The translations under genes were made by a program, and so were the position numbers. A DNA stretch of 64,000 nt from Paenibacillus xylanexedens (GTDB lineage: Bacteria; Bacillota; Bacilli; Paenibacillales; Paenibacillaceae). The notes under the pieces are model-generated. The model was given only the letters and a program-made list of their open reading frames with translations. It ran no database searches and was not told where the DNA came from. The stretch lies in contig NZ_JAGIKV010000001.1 of NCBI RefSeq assembly GCF_017874615.1, positions 124,001 to 188,000 of the forward strand. Direction: 5' to 3'. Shown piece after piece: positions 36,253-44,265 of this stretch (position 1 is the first letter of the stretch; every line of letters begins with the position of its first letter).

Positions 36253-37263
36253 CTATCTTCCGTTTTTGGAATCACCCTGATCGTTGGAATTCGAACCTTC
36301 ACCAGGTTTTCCCAATGTGTTACGCATTTGAGTATCCGCTTCAATGTTCTTCAGGTTCATGTAATCCATCACACCAATTTTACCGTTGCGAAGTGCCTCA
36401 GCCATGGCAAGAGGTACTTGGGATTCAGATTCAACCACACGTGCTCTCATTTCCACTACGCGCGCTTTCATCTCTTGCTCTTGCGCTACGGCCATTGCAC
36501 GACGCTCTTCTGCTTTCGCCTGAGCGATACGTTTGTCAGCTTCTGCTTGCTCTGTTTGCAAGAAGGCACCAATGTTCTTACCTACATCAACGTCCGCAAT
36601 ATCAATGGACAGGATTTCAAAAGCAGTACCTGCATCCAGACCTTTGGACAATACGGTACGGGAGATCAGATCCGGATTTTCCAGGACGTCTTTGTGAGAA
36701 TTGGAGGAACCGTTCGTACTTACGATACCTTCACCAACACGGGCGATGATTGTTTCTTCACCAGCACCACCGACGAGACGGTCAATATTGGCACGAACCG
36801 TAACCCGTGCTCTAACTTTAACTTCAATACCATCTTTGGCAACCGCAGAGACAATCGGTGTTTCGATAACTCGTGGGTTAACGCTCATTTGTACGGCTTG
36901 TAATACGTCACGACCTGCGAGGTCAATAGCAGCTGCACGTTCAAATTCGAGTGGAATGTTGGCACGTTGTGCAGCAATCAGAGCGTTTACAACACGGTCA
37001 ACGTTACCACCGGCCAAGAAGTGACTTTCCAGTTGGTTCATGGTTAATTTAAGACCCGCCTTGGTAGCTTTGATCAGTGGATTTACGATACGGCTAGGCG
37101 TTACACGTCTCAGTCTCATCGCTACCAGTGTAATAATACTTACGCGTACGCCGGATGCAATCGCTGAAACCCAGAGCATAACCGGGAAAAAGCTGAAGAA
37201 TACGCTCAATACGATAATACCTACTACCGCAATGAGCAAAATCGTAATCATAGATGTGTCCAT
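36253..37263 (-). CDS. floA: Flotillin-like protein FloA
   Basis: 336 residues. An N-terminal hairpin or membrane helix (about 5-25) is followed by a SPFH-like domain. Family blocks include [59 protein letters not shown] and an Ala/Glu/Arg-rich coiled-coil ([20 protein letters not shown]). The C-terminus is [14 protein letters not shown]. FloA organises membrane microdomains and fluidity. It follows nfeD, the usual partner, by 166 bases. GGAGGAAA precedes the ATG. Confidence 0.97.
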   Translation of the reverse strand: MDTSMITILLIAVVGIIVLSVFFSFFPVMLWVSAIASGVRVSIITLVAMRLRRVTPSRIVNPLIKATKAGLKLTMNQLESHFLAGGNVDRVVNALIAAQRANIPLEFERAAAIDLAGRDVLQAVQMSVNPRVIETPIVSAVAKDGIEVKVRARVTVRANIDRLVGGAGEETIIARVGEGIVSTNGSSNSHKDVLENPDLISRTVLSKGLDAGTAFEILSIDIADVDVGKNIGAFLQTEQAEADKRIAQAKAEERRAMAVAQEQEMKARVVEMRARVVESESQVPLAMAEALRNGKIGVMDYMNLKNIEADTQMRNTLGKPGEGSNSNDQGDSKNGR

Positions 37264-37429
37264 TGTTTAATTTCCTCCATTTGCAATTTGAATTTGATAA
37301 AAATATTTGAGAAGAGAAGACACTCTTGAATCCGCTGCTAAATTAAAGAATGCACCACCTCGCTGGCAGCTTCAGCTACGTGGTTATGTACATTGCCGAA
37401 GCGTTAATCCGCTTCGACAACAGAGCGGG

Positions 37430-38791
37430 TTACACCGGCAAAGCTTGCTGAACCACAATCCGGGTACCTTCCGCTTTAATCACAATAATCGGAGTATCGA
37501 TGGGAATAAAATCTCCGTCGGTCACAACGTCAATTCGTTCCCCTTCAAACATCGCTGTTCCAGAAGGACGAAGTGGTGTCAGACTGATTCCTTGCAGACC
37601 AACCAGCTCTTTGCGTTCTGTGGCTGATGAATAACCCCGATCAGCAGACATGCTGTCACTCAGTATGAACCGATTCCATATCCCTCGATCTTTAAACAGT
37701 ACTGCGATAATCGCAATCACTACCAATGCTGCTCCGAAAGCGATACCCAGGGAAACGAATGCATCACTCGTATCATAAGCAGCCCTCACAACACCTGCAA
37801 CAAGCGCAATGGATCCCAAAATCCCCAGAATACCAAAGCTCGGAATAAACATCTCCAGAATCATCATGATGAGTCCGACGGTAAATAGCACCCATGTCTC
37901 TGCTCCGGCAAATCCCGCAATGTAATTACCCGAGAAATACAACACGAAACACACGATACCTACAATACCAGGAACTCCAAAACCAGGAACAATCAATTCA
38001 ATGATCACACCCGCGATTCCGAGGAACAATAACACAGTCATAACAACCGGATTGGTAAGAAAAGAGGAGATATTCTCCGCTGTCGTTCGTTCTACCTTAA
38101 ATACGTCATCCTGACTGTAACCGAGCCAAGCTGCCGCTTCTTCCGGTGTGTTGCTGATGTGGTCGGCATAACCAACTTTCAGCGCTTCTTCAGCCGAGAG
38201 AGCAATAATCTCACCTTTTTGCTTCGTTTTATTGATCTCTGGCATTTCAACAACGATGTTGACATCCGTCATTCCAGCTGCAATCTTGCCATCACGACCA
38301 CTGATTTCAGCCGCTCCCTGCATTTTGCTTTTCCAGAATGCAACAAGCTTTGGATCATCAACATGTTTACCCGAACTGTCCACCATTGCTGCCGCACCAA
38401 TCATACTTCCTGGTGACATTACGATCTTATCTGCATTCAGAGCCAGAAAACTCCCGGCTGAAGCAGCATCTCCACGGACAAATGCAACAGTCTCGATCGG
38501 ACTGTCCTTAATTAGGGTACCCAATGCTTCTGCAGTGTCGACACGGCCTCCCGGCGTATTGATATCAAGAACGATCAGCCCAGCATTCATCTCTTCTGCT
38601 TGCTTGAACCCGCGTTCCATGAACTTGCCAAGTCCCTGCTCGATTGGTTTATCAACCGGAATAATATATACGGCGCCACTCTTCTCAGCTGCATGCGCTG
38701 ACGGTGATCCAATCCAGACAGGAAGCAACAGCGTCAGCAGCATTAAGAGCATCAATGGCCCCGTAAGCTTCTTCCGGCGCTTTCCCTTCAC
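37430..38791 (-). CDS. nfeD: NfeD-family membrane serine protease/partner of flotillin (YqeZ)
   Basis: 453 residues from the GTG at 38791. A signal peptide (about 8-35, ending SAHA) is followed by a ClpP/S49-like protease domain with INTPGGRVDTAEALG and GDAASAGSFLALNADKIVM; the nucleophile-like Ser lies in the latter. Four to six membrane helices (about 245-385) and a C-terminal OB NfeD domain (about 395-453) follow. AAAAGGGGGG lies six bases before the GTG; a more upstream ATG overlaps that site. NfeD proteins pair with flotillins in membrane quality control. A perfect SigW-type promoter precedes it, as in B. subtilis. Confidence 0.95.
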   Translation of the reverse strand: MKGKRRKKLTGPLMLLMLLTLLLPVWIGSPSAHAAEKSGAVYIIPVDKPIEQGLGKFMERGFKQAEEMNAGLIVLDINTPGGRVDTAEALGTLIKDSPIETVAFVRGDAASAGSFLALNADKIVMSPGSMIGAAAMVDSSGKHVDDPKLVAFWKSKMQGAAEISGRDGKIAAGMTDVNIVVEMPEINKTKQKGEIIALSAEEALKVGYADHISNTPEEAAAWLGYSQDDVFKVERTTAENISSFLTNPVVMTVLLFLGIAGVIIELIVPGFGVPGIVGIVCFVLYFSGNYIAGFAGAETWVLFTVGLIMMILEMFIPSFGILGILGSIALVAGVVRAAYDTSDAFVSLGIAFGAALVVIAIIAVLFKDRGIWNRFILSDSMSADRGYSSATERKELVGLQGISLTPLRPSGTAMFEGERIDVVTDGDFIPIDTPIIVIKAEGTRIVVQQALPV

Positions 38792-38844
38792 AATAGTCCC
38801 CCCCTTTTCCATTAATGTTATACTGTCCAGCTTATGGTATTTAT

Positions 38845-38870
38845 TACGTGCAATGCAACATTTCGTTTCA
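38845..38870 (-). promoter_or_regulatory. SigW-type ECF promoter for nfeD-floA
   Basis: On the minus strand TGAAAC (38870-38865), exactly 16 bases, then CGTA (38848-38845). This is a full match to the SigW consensus. The start would be near 38838, about 47 bases before the GTG. B. subtilis yqeZ-yqfA-yqfB is a known SigW operon. Confidence 0.8.
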
Positions 38871-38991
38871 AAATCTTAAAATTATATTTGAAAACTCGAT
38901 CAAATGCAAGAATAAAAATCCATAATAATATATATTAACCATTAAAAAGAAATTTCGCCATCCCAAGGACATCATGCCTTCTGATAAATGG

Positions 38992-39023
38992 AAAAAACAC
39001 CTCCTGACAAGTCAGAAGGTGTT
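38992..39023 (-). terminator. Intrinsic terminator after yqeY
   Basis: AACACCTCCTGAC and GTCAGAAGGTGTT pair with one mismatch around a two-base loop. On the minus strand six T follow. It isolates rpsU-yqeY from the SigW unit. Confidence 0.85.
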
Positions 39024-39035
39024 TATTGATTTGCT

Positions 39036-39479
39036 TTATTGCAGAAATTGTTGAACTGCTTGATTTACCAGTTTGCCGTCCGCTTTGCCTTTAACTTTCG
39101 GCATAAGGGCCGCCATGACTTTCCCCATCTCGGCTTTCGAAGAAGCACCGGTTTCCTGGATGGTCTGCTGTACAATAACTTTAATTTCTTCTTCGGTAAG
39201 CTGTGTGGGAAGGTACTGGATGAGTACTTCAATTTCCGCTTTTGCATTTGCCGCGAGATCTTCACGGCCCGCTTTGTCAAATTCTTGGAGGGCATCTTTG
39301 CGCTGTTTGATTTCACGACTCAGGATATCAAGCACTTCGTTGTCATCCAAATCTCTTTTCAAATCTATTTCAAGATTCTTGATCGTCGAACGAATCAACC
39401 GAATGTTGGAGAGTCTGAACTTGTCCTTACTCTTCATCGCTTGCTTCATATCTTCGTTCAATCGTTCGCTAAGATTCAT
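39036..39479 (-). CDS. yqeY: GatB/YqeY domain protein
   Basis: 147 residues, helical. MNLSERLNEDMKQAMKSKDK, RLSNIRLIRSTIKNLEID and a C-terminal QLTEEEIKVIVQQTIQETGA plus MGKVMAALMPKVKGKADGK match the YqeY family, which resembles the tail domain of GatB and may bind tRNA. It lies 15 bases after rpsU and shares its transcript, the standard Bacillales pair. Confidence 0.95.
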   Translation of the reverse strand: MNLSERLNEDMKQAMKSKDKFRLSNIRLIRSTIKNLEIDLKRDLDDNEVLDILSREIKQRKDALQEFDKAGREDLAANAKAEIEVLIQYLPTQLTEEEIKVIVQQTIQETGASSKAEMGKVMAALMPKVKGKADGKLVNQAVQQFLQ

Positions 39480-39494
39480 GTAATTAAAATCCTC

Positions 39495-39668
39495 CTAAAA
39501 CTTTCTCTTACGAGCAGCCTCGGACTTTTTCTTGCGCTTTACGCTTGGCTTCTCATAATGCTTACGTTTCTTCACCTCAGCCAATACGCCATCTTTAGCG
39601 ATGGAGCGTTTAAAACGACGAAGTGCAGCATCAATAGTCTCGTTTTTGCGAACTTTAGTTTCAGACAC
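39495..39668 (-). CDS. rpsU: 30S ribosomal protein S21
   Basis: 57 residues from the GTG at 39668: [19 protein letters not shown] then the standard basic tail [17 protein letters not shown]. Length equals the B. subtilis protein. A longer frame begins at 39722 but overlaps the promoter region; GGAGGGAGGG lies seven bases before the GTG. S21 sits near the anti-Shine-Dalgarno end of 16S rRNA. Confidence 0.97.
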   Translation of the reverse strand: MSETKVRKNETIDAALRRFKRSIAKDGVLAEVKKRKHYEKPSVKRKKKSEAARKRKF

Positions 39669-39727
39669 CAGTTTTCCCTCCCTCCGACCAGACCGTCCAA
39701 GAGCAATAACACGGTTCATCATCTTAC

Positions 39728-39757
39728 ATTATAGGCGAAAGATAATAAAGGTGTCAA
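39728..39757 (-). promoter_or_regulatory. Strong SigA promoter for rpsU-yqeY
   Basis: On the minus strand consensus TTGACA (39757-39752), an 18-base spacer and consensus TATAAT (39733-39728). The start near 39721 gives a leader of about 53 bases. Confidence 0.85.
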
Positions 39758-39780
39758 CCTCAATGTAATGATCACTTATT

Positions 39781-39822
39781 TGAATCCATTTCATAACTCA
39801 AAGGTATTATGAAATGGATTCA
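39781..39822. repeat. Perfect 16-bp inverted repeat between hit and rpsU
   Basis: TGAATCCATTTCATAA (39781-39796) and TTATGAAATGGATTCA (39807-39822) are exact inverse complements around a 10-base loop. No T run follows on either strand, so it is a poor intrinsic terminator. It lies just upstream of the rpsU -35 box. Confidence 0.8.
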
Positions 39823-39900
39823 TTATATAAGCATTTGGTCACACATTCATGGATTTAATACATATGACTAAATCCTCAATAGTAGTACCCATTAGCTCGT

Positions 39901-40260
39901 TTATTTGTGAGAATCGGACAGACTTGTCAACACGCCAAGCCTGGTACCACCCAACAAATGGTAATGCAGATGATGAACGGTTTGTTCTCCATCCTTACCA
40001 CAATTGTTGATCAAGCGATATCCTGTTTCCTCCACACCAAGGCGCTTGGCCGCTTCTTGAGCAGCCAGATGAATCTCACCGATCAAAGGCAGATCTTCTG
40101 CGGTAACTTCATTCATCGAAGCAATATGTTTCTTCGGAATGACGAGAACATGTGTCGGTGCAGCGGGCTGGATGTCATGAAACACGATAACATGGTCATT
40201 CTCCAGTACTTTATTGGAGGGAATGGTGCCCTCTACAATTTTGCAAAATAAGCAATCCAT
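39901..40260 (-). CDS. hit: HIT-family nucleotide-binding protein (Hint-like)
   Basis: 119 residues. LFCKIVEGTIPSNKVLEN opens the HIT fold, and the histidine triad is TVHHLHYHLLGG near residue 100. Members hydrolyse nucleoside phosphoramidates or similar AMP-linked compounds; the natural substrate is not known. Length is typical. AAAGGAGGG lies eight bases before the ATG. In B. subtilis the hit gene lies elsewhere, but a HIT gene near rpsU is common, from memory, in related genera. Confidence 0.93.
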   Translation of the reverse strand: MDCLFCKIVEGTIPSNKVLENDHVIVFHDIQPAAPTHVLVIPKKHIASMNEVTAEDLPLIGEIHLAAQEAAKRLGVEETGYRLINNCGKDGEQTVHHLHYHLLGGTRLGVLTSLSDSHK

Positions 40261-40508
40261 AGTTCATACCCTCCTTTGTATTCCAATGTATGTATTCCCT
40301 TCTATCATACTAGAAGTAAAAACCCACGTCCAATCTCTAGGCACACAACCAGGTAATCTAGGTCAACTCTCCATCTATCATCGAGCCAAATACTATACGA
40401 AATTGGATGTATTACAAGCCATTTTATCGAAATATGGTTTTATCACGCACTTTTCCCGAGTAAACAAATATGTATGGTTAATGAACGTAAAAAAGGAGAT
40501 TGGTTAAT

Positions 40509-41432
40509 TTGACCGTTTATCAACATATACAGGAACTTATAGGTAATACACCTCTGCTTGAATTAACTCGTTATCCATTACCGGAAGGAATCCGCCTGTT
40601 CGCCAAACTGGAATTCATGAATCCTGGAGGAAGTGTGAAAGACCGGATCGGCAAGTTTTTATTGGAGAAGGCCTTGGCAAGAGGAGATGTTAAGCCAGGT
40701 GGAACAGTGATTGAAGCTACCGCAGGCAACACAGGAATTGGTCTTGCAATGGCCGCTGTAGGCCTGAATTTAAAGGTTATTTTCACGGTACCTCAGAAGT
40801 TCAGCGTCGAGAAGCAGCAATTGATGAAAGCCCTTGGAGCTACGGTTGTGAACACACCCACATCCGAAGGAATTACGGGTGCCATACGCAAGGCGGAATC
40901 GTTGGCGAAAGAAATACCAGGTTCGTATATTCCAGGTCAGTTCTCCAATCCGGATAACCCACTCGCACATTATGAACATCTGGGCCCTGAGATATGGCGT
41001 GATTTGAACGGACAGGTGCATGTATATGTCGCCGGAGCCGGGTCAGGCGGTACTTTCATGGGAGGATCCCGCTATTTGAAGGAGCAAAACCCGTCAATCA
41101 AAACATGTATCGTCGAACCCGAAGGTTCGATTCTCGCAGGAGGTCCATCGGGACCACATCGTACAGAAGGAATAGGAGTCGAAACGTTATCTTCTTTTAT
41201 GGATGTGAGTTACTTTGATGCCATTCATACGATCTCAGATGAAGATGCCTTTGAGCGGGTCAAGGATCTAGCCTTGTTGGAAGGTTTACTGGTAGGAAGT
41301 TCCTCAGGAGCGGCTATGCAAGCCGCATTAAACGAAGCTGGTCGCGCAGCCCCCGGAAGTAACATCGTCGTTATTTTCCCGGATAGCAGCGAACGGTATT
41401 TAAGCCAAAATATCTATAATGGAGGACAATAA
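40509..41432 (+). CDS. mccA: Cystathionine beta-synthase, O-acetylserine-dependent (MccA)
   Basis: 307 residues from the TTG at 40509. ELIGNTPLLEL, the PLP lysine in NPGGSVKDRIGKFLLE, EATAGNTGIGLAMAA and GSGGTFMGGSRYL are the cysteine-synthase fold marks. The downstream mccB, and the total length equal to B. subtilis YrhA, favour MccA over CysK. It joins O-acetylserine and homocysteine to cystathionine. A TTG at 40500 is too close to the ribosome site AAGGAG (40493-40498); 40509 has a better spacing. The companion genes mtnN and luxS/yrrT of the B. subtilis operon are absent. Confidence 0.9.
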   Translation: MTVYQHIQELIGNTPLLELTRYPLPEGIRLFAKLEFMNPGGSVKDRIGKFLLEKALARGDVKPGGTVIEATAGNTGIGLAMAAVGLNLKVIFTVPQKFSVEKQQLMKALGATVVNTPTSEGITGAIRKAESLAKEIPGSYIPGQFSNPDNPLAHYEHLGPEIWRDLNGQVHVYVAGAGSGGTFMGGSRYLKEQNPSIKTCIVEPEGSILAGGPSGPHRTEGIGVETLSSFMDVSYFDAIHTISDEDAFERVKDLALLEGLLVGSSSGAAMQAALNEAGRAAPGSNIVVIFPDSSERYLSQNIYNGGQ

Positions 41433-41433
41433 A

Positions 41434-42567
41434 ATGAGACCAAAAACCAAGCTGATTCATGCAGGTATTGTTGGTGATCCACACACTGGAGCAGTGAGTG
41501 TACCGATCTATCAAGTAAGCACGTATGAGCAAGAATCGGTTGGCGTACACAAAGGATACGAGTATTCACGTACAGGCAACCCTACCCGTCATGCGTTGGA
41601 AGAAATCATTAAAGAGCTGGAGGATGGCGTTCGCGGTTTTGCTTTCAGTTCGGGCATGGCTGCAATTCACGCTGTGTTGTCTCTCTTGAAAACTGGAGAT
41701 CACGTCATTCTGACGGATGATGTATACGGCGGGACCTATCGCATTTTCACCAAAGTGCTGAATCGTCTGGGGATCGAGTCTACCTTTGTAGATACCACCT
41801 CACTACAAGCACTGGAGCAGGCTTTGCAATCCAATACAAAGGCCATTTATGTAGAAACACCAACCAATCCGTTACTCAAGGTCACCGATATTGCTGCTGT
41901 AGCGAAATGGTCAAAACAACATGAATTGCTGTTCATCGTGGATAACACGTTTAGTACGCCTTATTGGCAAACCCCGCTGGCTCTGGGCGCAGATATTGTA
42001 CTGCATTCTGCAACGAAATATATCGGTGGTCATAGTGATGTCGTGGCAGGACTTGCGGTTGTCAACAGCGAGCAACTTGGAGAAGACCTGCATTTCATTC
42101 AAAATGCCATCGGCGCAGTCCTGGGACCTATGGATTCCTGGCTGTTAATGCGAGGTCTTAAAACATTAGGATTGCGCATGGAAGCGCAAGAACGCAATAC
42201 AGAGCAGCTTGTAGCATTTTTGAATCAACATCCAACAGTGAGCAAAGTCTATTATCCCGGGTTGCCCGACCATCCGCAGCACAAGCTCGCTTCCACGCAA
42301 GCGAGAGGATATGGCGGTATGGTTTCCTTTGATGTAGGCAGTGCCGAGAAAGTAGATGAAGTGTTAAGCAAAGTCCGTTATTTCACATTGGCTGAAAGTC
42401 TGGGCGCGGTGGAGAGTTTAATCTCTGTACCTGCCCGAATGACACATGCTTCCATTCCCTATGAACGTCGGCAAGAATTGGGGATCACGGATGGTTTGAT
42501 TCGTATCTCCGTTGGGATCGAGGATGTTGAAGATTTACTTGAGGATTTGAAATCTGCATTAAGTTAA
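41434..42567 (+). CDS. mccB: Cystathionine gamma-lyase / homocysteine gamma-lyase (MccB)
   Basis: 377 residues from the ATG at 41434. Cys/Met-metabolism PLP family: YEYSRTGNPTRHALEEII, FSSGMAAIHAVLSLL, VETPTNPLLKVTDIAA, the PLP lysine in HSATKYIGGHSDVVAGL, and SLGAVESLISVPARMTHAS near the end. It cleaves cystathionine to cysteine, 2-oxobutyrate and ammonia. It begins one base after the mccA stop with GGAGG eight bases upstream, so the pair makes a two-step reverse transsulfuration route. There is no adjacent terminator; the first good one is at 43082. Confidence 0.92.
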   Translation: MRPKTKLIHAGIVGDPHTGAVSVPIYQVSTYEQESVGVHKGYEYSRTGNPTRHALEEIIKELEDGVRGFAFSSGMAAIHAVLSLLKTGDHVILTDDVYGGTYRIFTKVLNRLGIESTFVDTTSLQALEQALQSNTKAIYVETPTNPLLKVTDIAAVAKWSKQHELLFIVDNTFSTPYWQTPLALGADIVLHSATKYIGGHSDVVAGLAVVNSEQLGEDLHFIQNAIGAVLGPMDSWLLMRGLKTLGLRMEAQERNTEQLVAFLNQHPTVSKVYYPGLPDHPQHKLASTQARGYGGMVSFDVGSAEKVDEVLSKVRYFTLAESLGAVESLISVPARMTHASIPYERRQELGITDGLIRISVGIEDVEDLLEDLKSALS

Positions 42568-42623
42568 GGGCTTTTTGAAGTCCATACTGCCTGATGCTCG
42601 CGAATGGGTAGTCGACGATTTTC

Positions 42624-42766
42624 TAAGGAACACAGGACGTCTTATTTGGCGTTCAGGCCCTCATTTGAAATTATAAGGAACAGTAGGCACGTTATTTCCC
42701 AAAATAACCTCAAAAAAATGCTGAAAGCAGCTCTTTATTCGGTTATAACGTGTATCAGATTCCTTA
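42624..42766. repeat. Three-copy TAAGGAA...TTAT motif (two direct, one inverted)
   Basis: TAAGGAAC plus about 16 bases ending in TTATTT occurs at 42624-42646 and 42674-42696, 50 bases apart. An inverted relative lies at 42743-42766 (reads TAAGGAATCTGATACACGTTATAA in two halves of 20 and 4 bases on minus). The repeats lie in the 763-base non-coding gap after mccB. The outer copies could pair into a long imperfect stem. Confidence 0.55.
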
Positions 42767-42890
42767 AAATTCTGCGGGCGCTTCAAAGGCTTGAATAAGA
42801 TGCCTCAGATTCGTCAGCGCTCGCACACCATGCTCTGCTCCTCCAACCGTGGGCAAGAGAACAGCAGCGATTCCATCCCGAAGCGAAGAT
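42766..42890 (-). pseudogene. Possible 3' remnant of a decayed gene
   Basis: One minus-strand frame reads DGIAAVLLPTVGGAEHGVRA then LTNLRHLIQAFEAPAEF and a stop near 42766, with ordinary-looking codon use, but it has a stop just upstream near 42890 and no start or ribosome site. Further upstream (to about 43030) all minus frames contain stops, though fragments such as LNVSAADANRILNM look protein-like. I do not recognise the parent family with confidence. It may equally be chance. Confidence 0.25.
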
Positions 42891-43081
42891 TTTTATCGAA
42901 TAGAGAATTAAAGCTTTGCGGTGTCTTAATCATTTACTCGCACATAGGCACGTTCTCACATATTCAGGATGCGGTTCGCGTCTGCTGCGGACACGTTCAG
43001 GCCAGCTTCTGCTTTCAGCAAGTTTGAATACACGCTATGTACTATCCGTTCATCATCGACCTTACACTAATTAGGTTCAAA

Positions 43082-43130
43082 AAAAGGTCATGCCTTACAG
43101 AAGTTCGCTTCTGCACAGGCATGACCTTTT
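43082..43130. terminator. Bidirectional intrinsic terminator
   Basis: AAAAGGTCATGCC (43082-43094) pairs with GGCATGACCTTTT (43118-43130), with an inner GCAGAAG-like stem. The A and T runs allow use in both directions: it could end the mccAB transcript, or that of the minus-strand gene at 43331. The flanks 43131-43330 show no gene. Confidence 0.75.
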
Positions 43131-43330
43131 GGATGTTCGGTATGTTGCCCGTTGTATTGCAATGACTGTCGCGATACATCAGGCTGGACTCCATATGTGA
43201 TAAGACCGCTCTATTTCATACTTTACAGTATCCATGAATGAAACATAGCCATCCTCAACTTATTCTTTTTCAAAAACTTTCATAAGGTGCATGAGAATGA
43301 CTCACTATAGTTTATGCCTGATATTCAATC

Positions 43331-43675
43331 TCAATAATACGGTAACAGACTTAACGCTGTAAGCCCAAATAACGGGAGCACAAGCCGGTTAAAACGTCTA
43401 CGTCCATAACCATAATATGGATAAGGAGTAGGGTACCCGTATCCTGGGTAAAATCCGCGAGTATGACCTATCGGATAGTTTGCTCCCGGCATTGCATTTG
43501 GAGCCCAGTTCGCATGATTCACCATGGCTTCCGGTCCAACGGGAACAGCCAGGTAGATCATTTCGTCATCCACATTTTCCATAATGCCATCGTAGTGCAT
43601 ACCGTCATTCATCTGTACACATACATAACGGTGCATGTGTTCCTTGCATATTTTCTTCGCTTCCACTTTTTCCAC
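43331..43675 (-). CDS. Conserved small protein with Sm-like N-terminus and Gly/Pro/Tyr-rich linker
   Basis: 114 residues from a GTG at 43675 with GGGAGG nine bases upstream. Residues about 10-50 (HMHRYVCVQMNDGMHYDGIM then ENVDDEMIYLAVPVG) have the alternating strand pattern of an Sm/LSm-like beta barrel. A Gly/Pro/Tyr-rich linker (FYPGYGYPTPYPYYGYGRR) and a hydrophobic basic tail (RFNRLVLPLFGLTALSLLPYY) follow. From memory, similar proteins are common hypotheticals in Bacillales, sometimes spore-associated. A structured leader with a terminator precedes it, so expression may be attenuated. The function is unknown. Confidence 0.7.
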   Translation of the reverse strand: MEKVEAKKICKEHMHRYVCVQMNDGMHYDGIMENVDDEMIYLAVPVGPEAMVNHANWAPNAMPGANYPIGHTRGFYPGYGYPTPYPYYGYGRRRFNRLVLPLFGLTALSLLPYY

Positions 43676-43761
43676 TTGCCAACGCCTCCCTGATTCTGCT
43701 CTTGATCACCTTTTCATGGTATTCAGAACTGGGCGAATTGACACTACTGACGAGCAAACAC

Positions 43762-43853
43762 AAAAAAAAGAAGCACCCCGTGAGCGGCTTCCTTGGAAGT
43801 CTGCTGCGCGGACATCTATTCAGGAAACGTCCTGATCAGATGTCCGCCGGGGT
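43762..43853 (-). promoter_or_regulatory. Structured leader with terminator and mutually exclusive stems (candidate attenuator/riboswitch)
   Basis: On the minus strand: ACCCCG (43853-43848), a 10-bp stem GCGGACATCT (43847-43838) with AGATGTCCGC (43817-43808), a stem GACTTCC (43801-43795) with GGAAGCC (43792-43786), and CGGGGT (43780-43775) pairing back to ACCCCG. GAAGC (43791-43787) can instead pair with GCTTC (43774-43770), helped by GCTC/GGGT, and is followed by eight T (43769-43762). The second and outer stems use both halves of this terminator, so the two states exclude each other. The plain alternative is that it is just the terminator of sbcC. Confidence 0.5.
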
Positions 43854-43882
43854 ACTTAAATAAAGTTTGTCGGCTTAACTGT

Positions 43883-43891
43883 AGTATAACA
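43883..43891 (-). promoter_or_regulatory. Possible extended -10 promoter for the structured leader
   Basis: On the minus strand TGTTATACT contains TATACT (43888-43883) with a TG one base upstream, an extended -10. No good -35 is present. Transcription would begin near 43876, before the structured leader. Confidence 0.4.
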
Positions 43892-43984
43892 GCAGGATGA
43901 ACCTGTATCTGTGATGAAACTCACTCCGCTATGTTATAAAAGCAAGAAAAGAAATATTTTTACAATAATAATATTCGGTAATAG

Positions 43985-44205
43985 TGCGTGTTTAAAAAGG
44001 GCGGTTTTCAGTACCAAAAAGACGGGATAAAGCTAGAAATGGAGTAGCGGAGCATAGATAGAGCTACGTGAGCAACCGCAATATTTCCGAAGGAAACAAC
44101 CTTCATAAGCCCCTACTTATTTCGGCTGAATTCCATATTCGATGTTGATGATGCCGCTAGGCACCATTCGTAATCAAAAGCGGACTTTTTGAACAACCTC
44201 TATTA
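43985..44205. repeat. Candidate Paenibacillus-type intergenic repeat element (about 220 bases)
   Basis: This part of the 590-base gap 43676-44265 is non-coding in all frames. Read on the minus strand it begins GTTGTTCAAAAAGTCCGCTT and ends ACCGCCCTTTTTAAACACGC. It has small hairpins such as GTAGC...GCTAC (around 44045-44075) and TTTCC-TTC-GGAAA. I recall near-identical elements in several places in Paenibacillus genomes, but only one copy is in this window, so the repeat status is from memory. Confidence 0.45.
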
Positions 44206-44265
44206 TTCATTTTGCTTGGACTATTAGAGGCGCTTCTATGTCCTATATTGCTTACACATTGCCCT

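Noticed and set aside
40285..40507. Plus-strand frame just before mccA (about 74 codons, from ATG at 40285)
   Set aside because: Its third-position pattern looks a little like coding, but it lacks a ribosome site, overlaps the leader of hit, and runs into the mccA ribosome site. It is probably chance; a match to a known family would reopen it.
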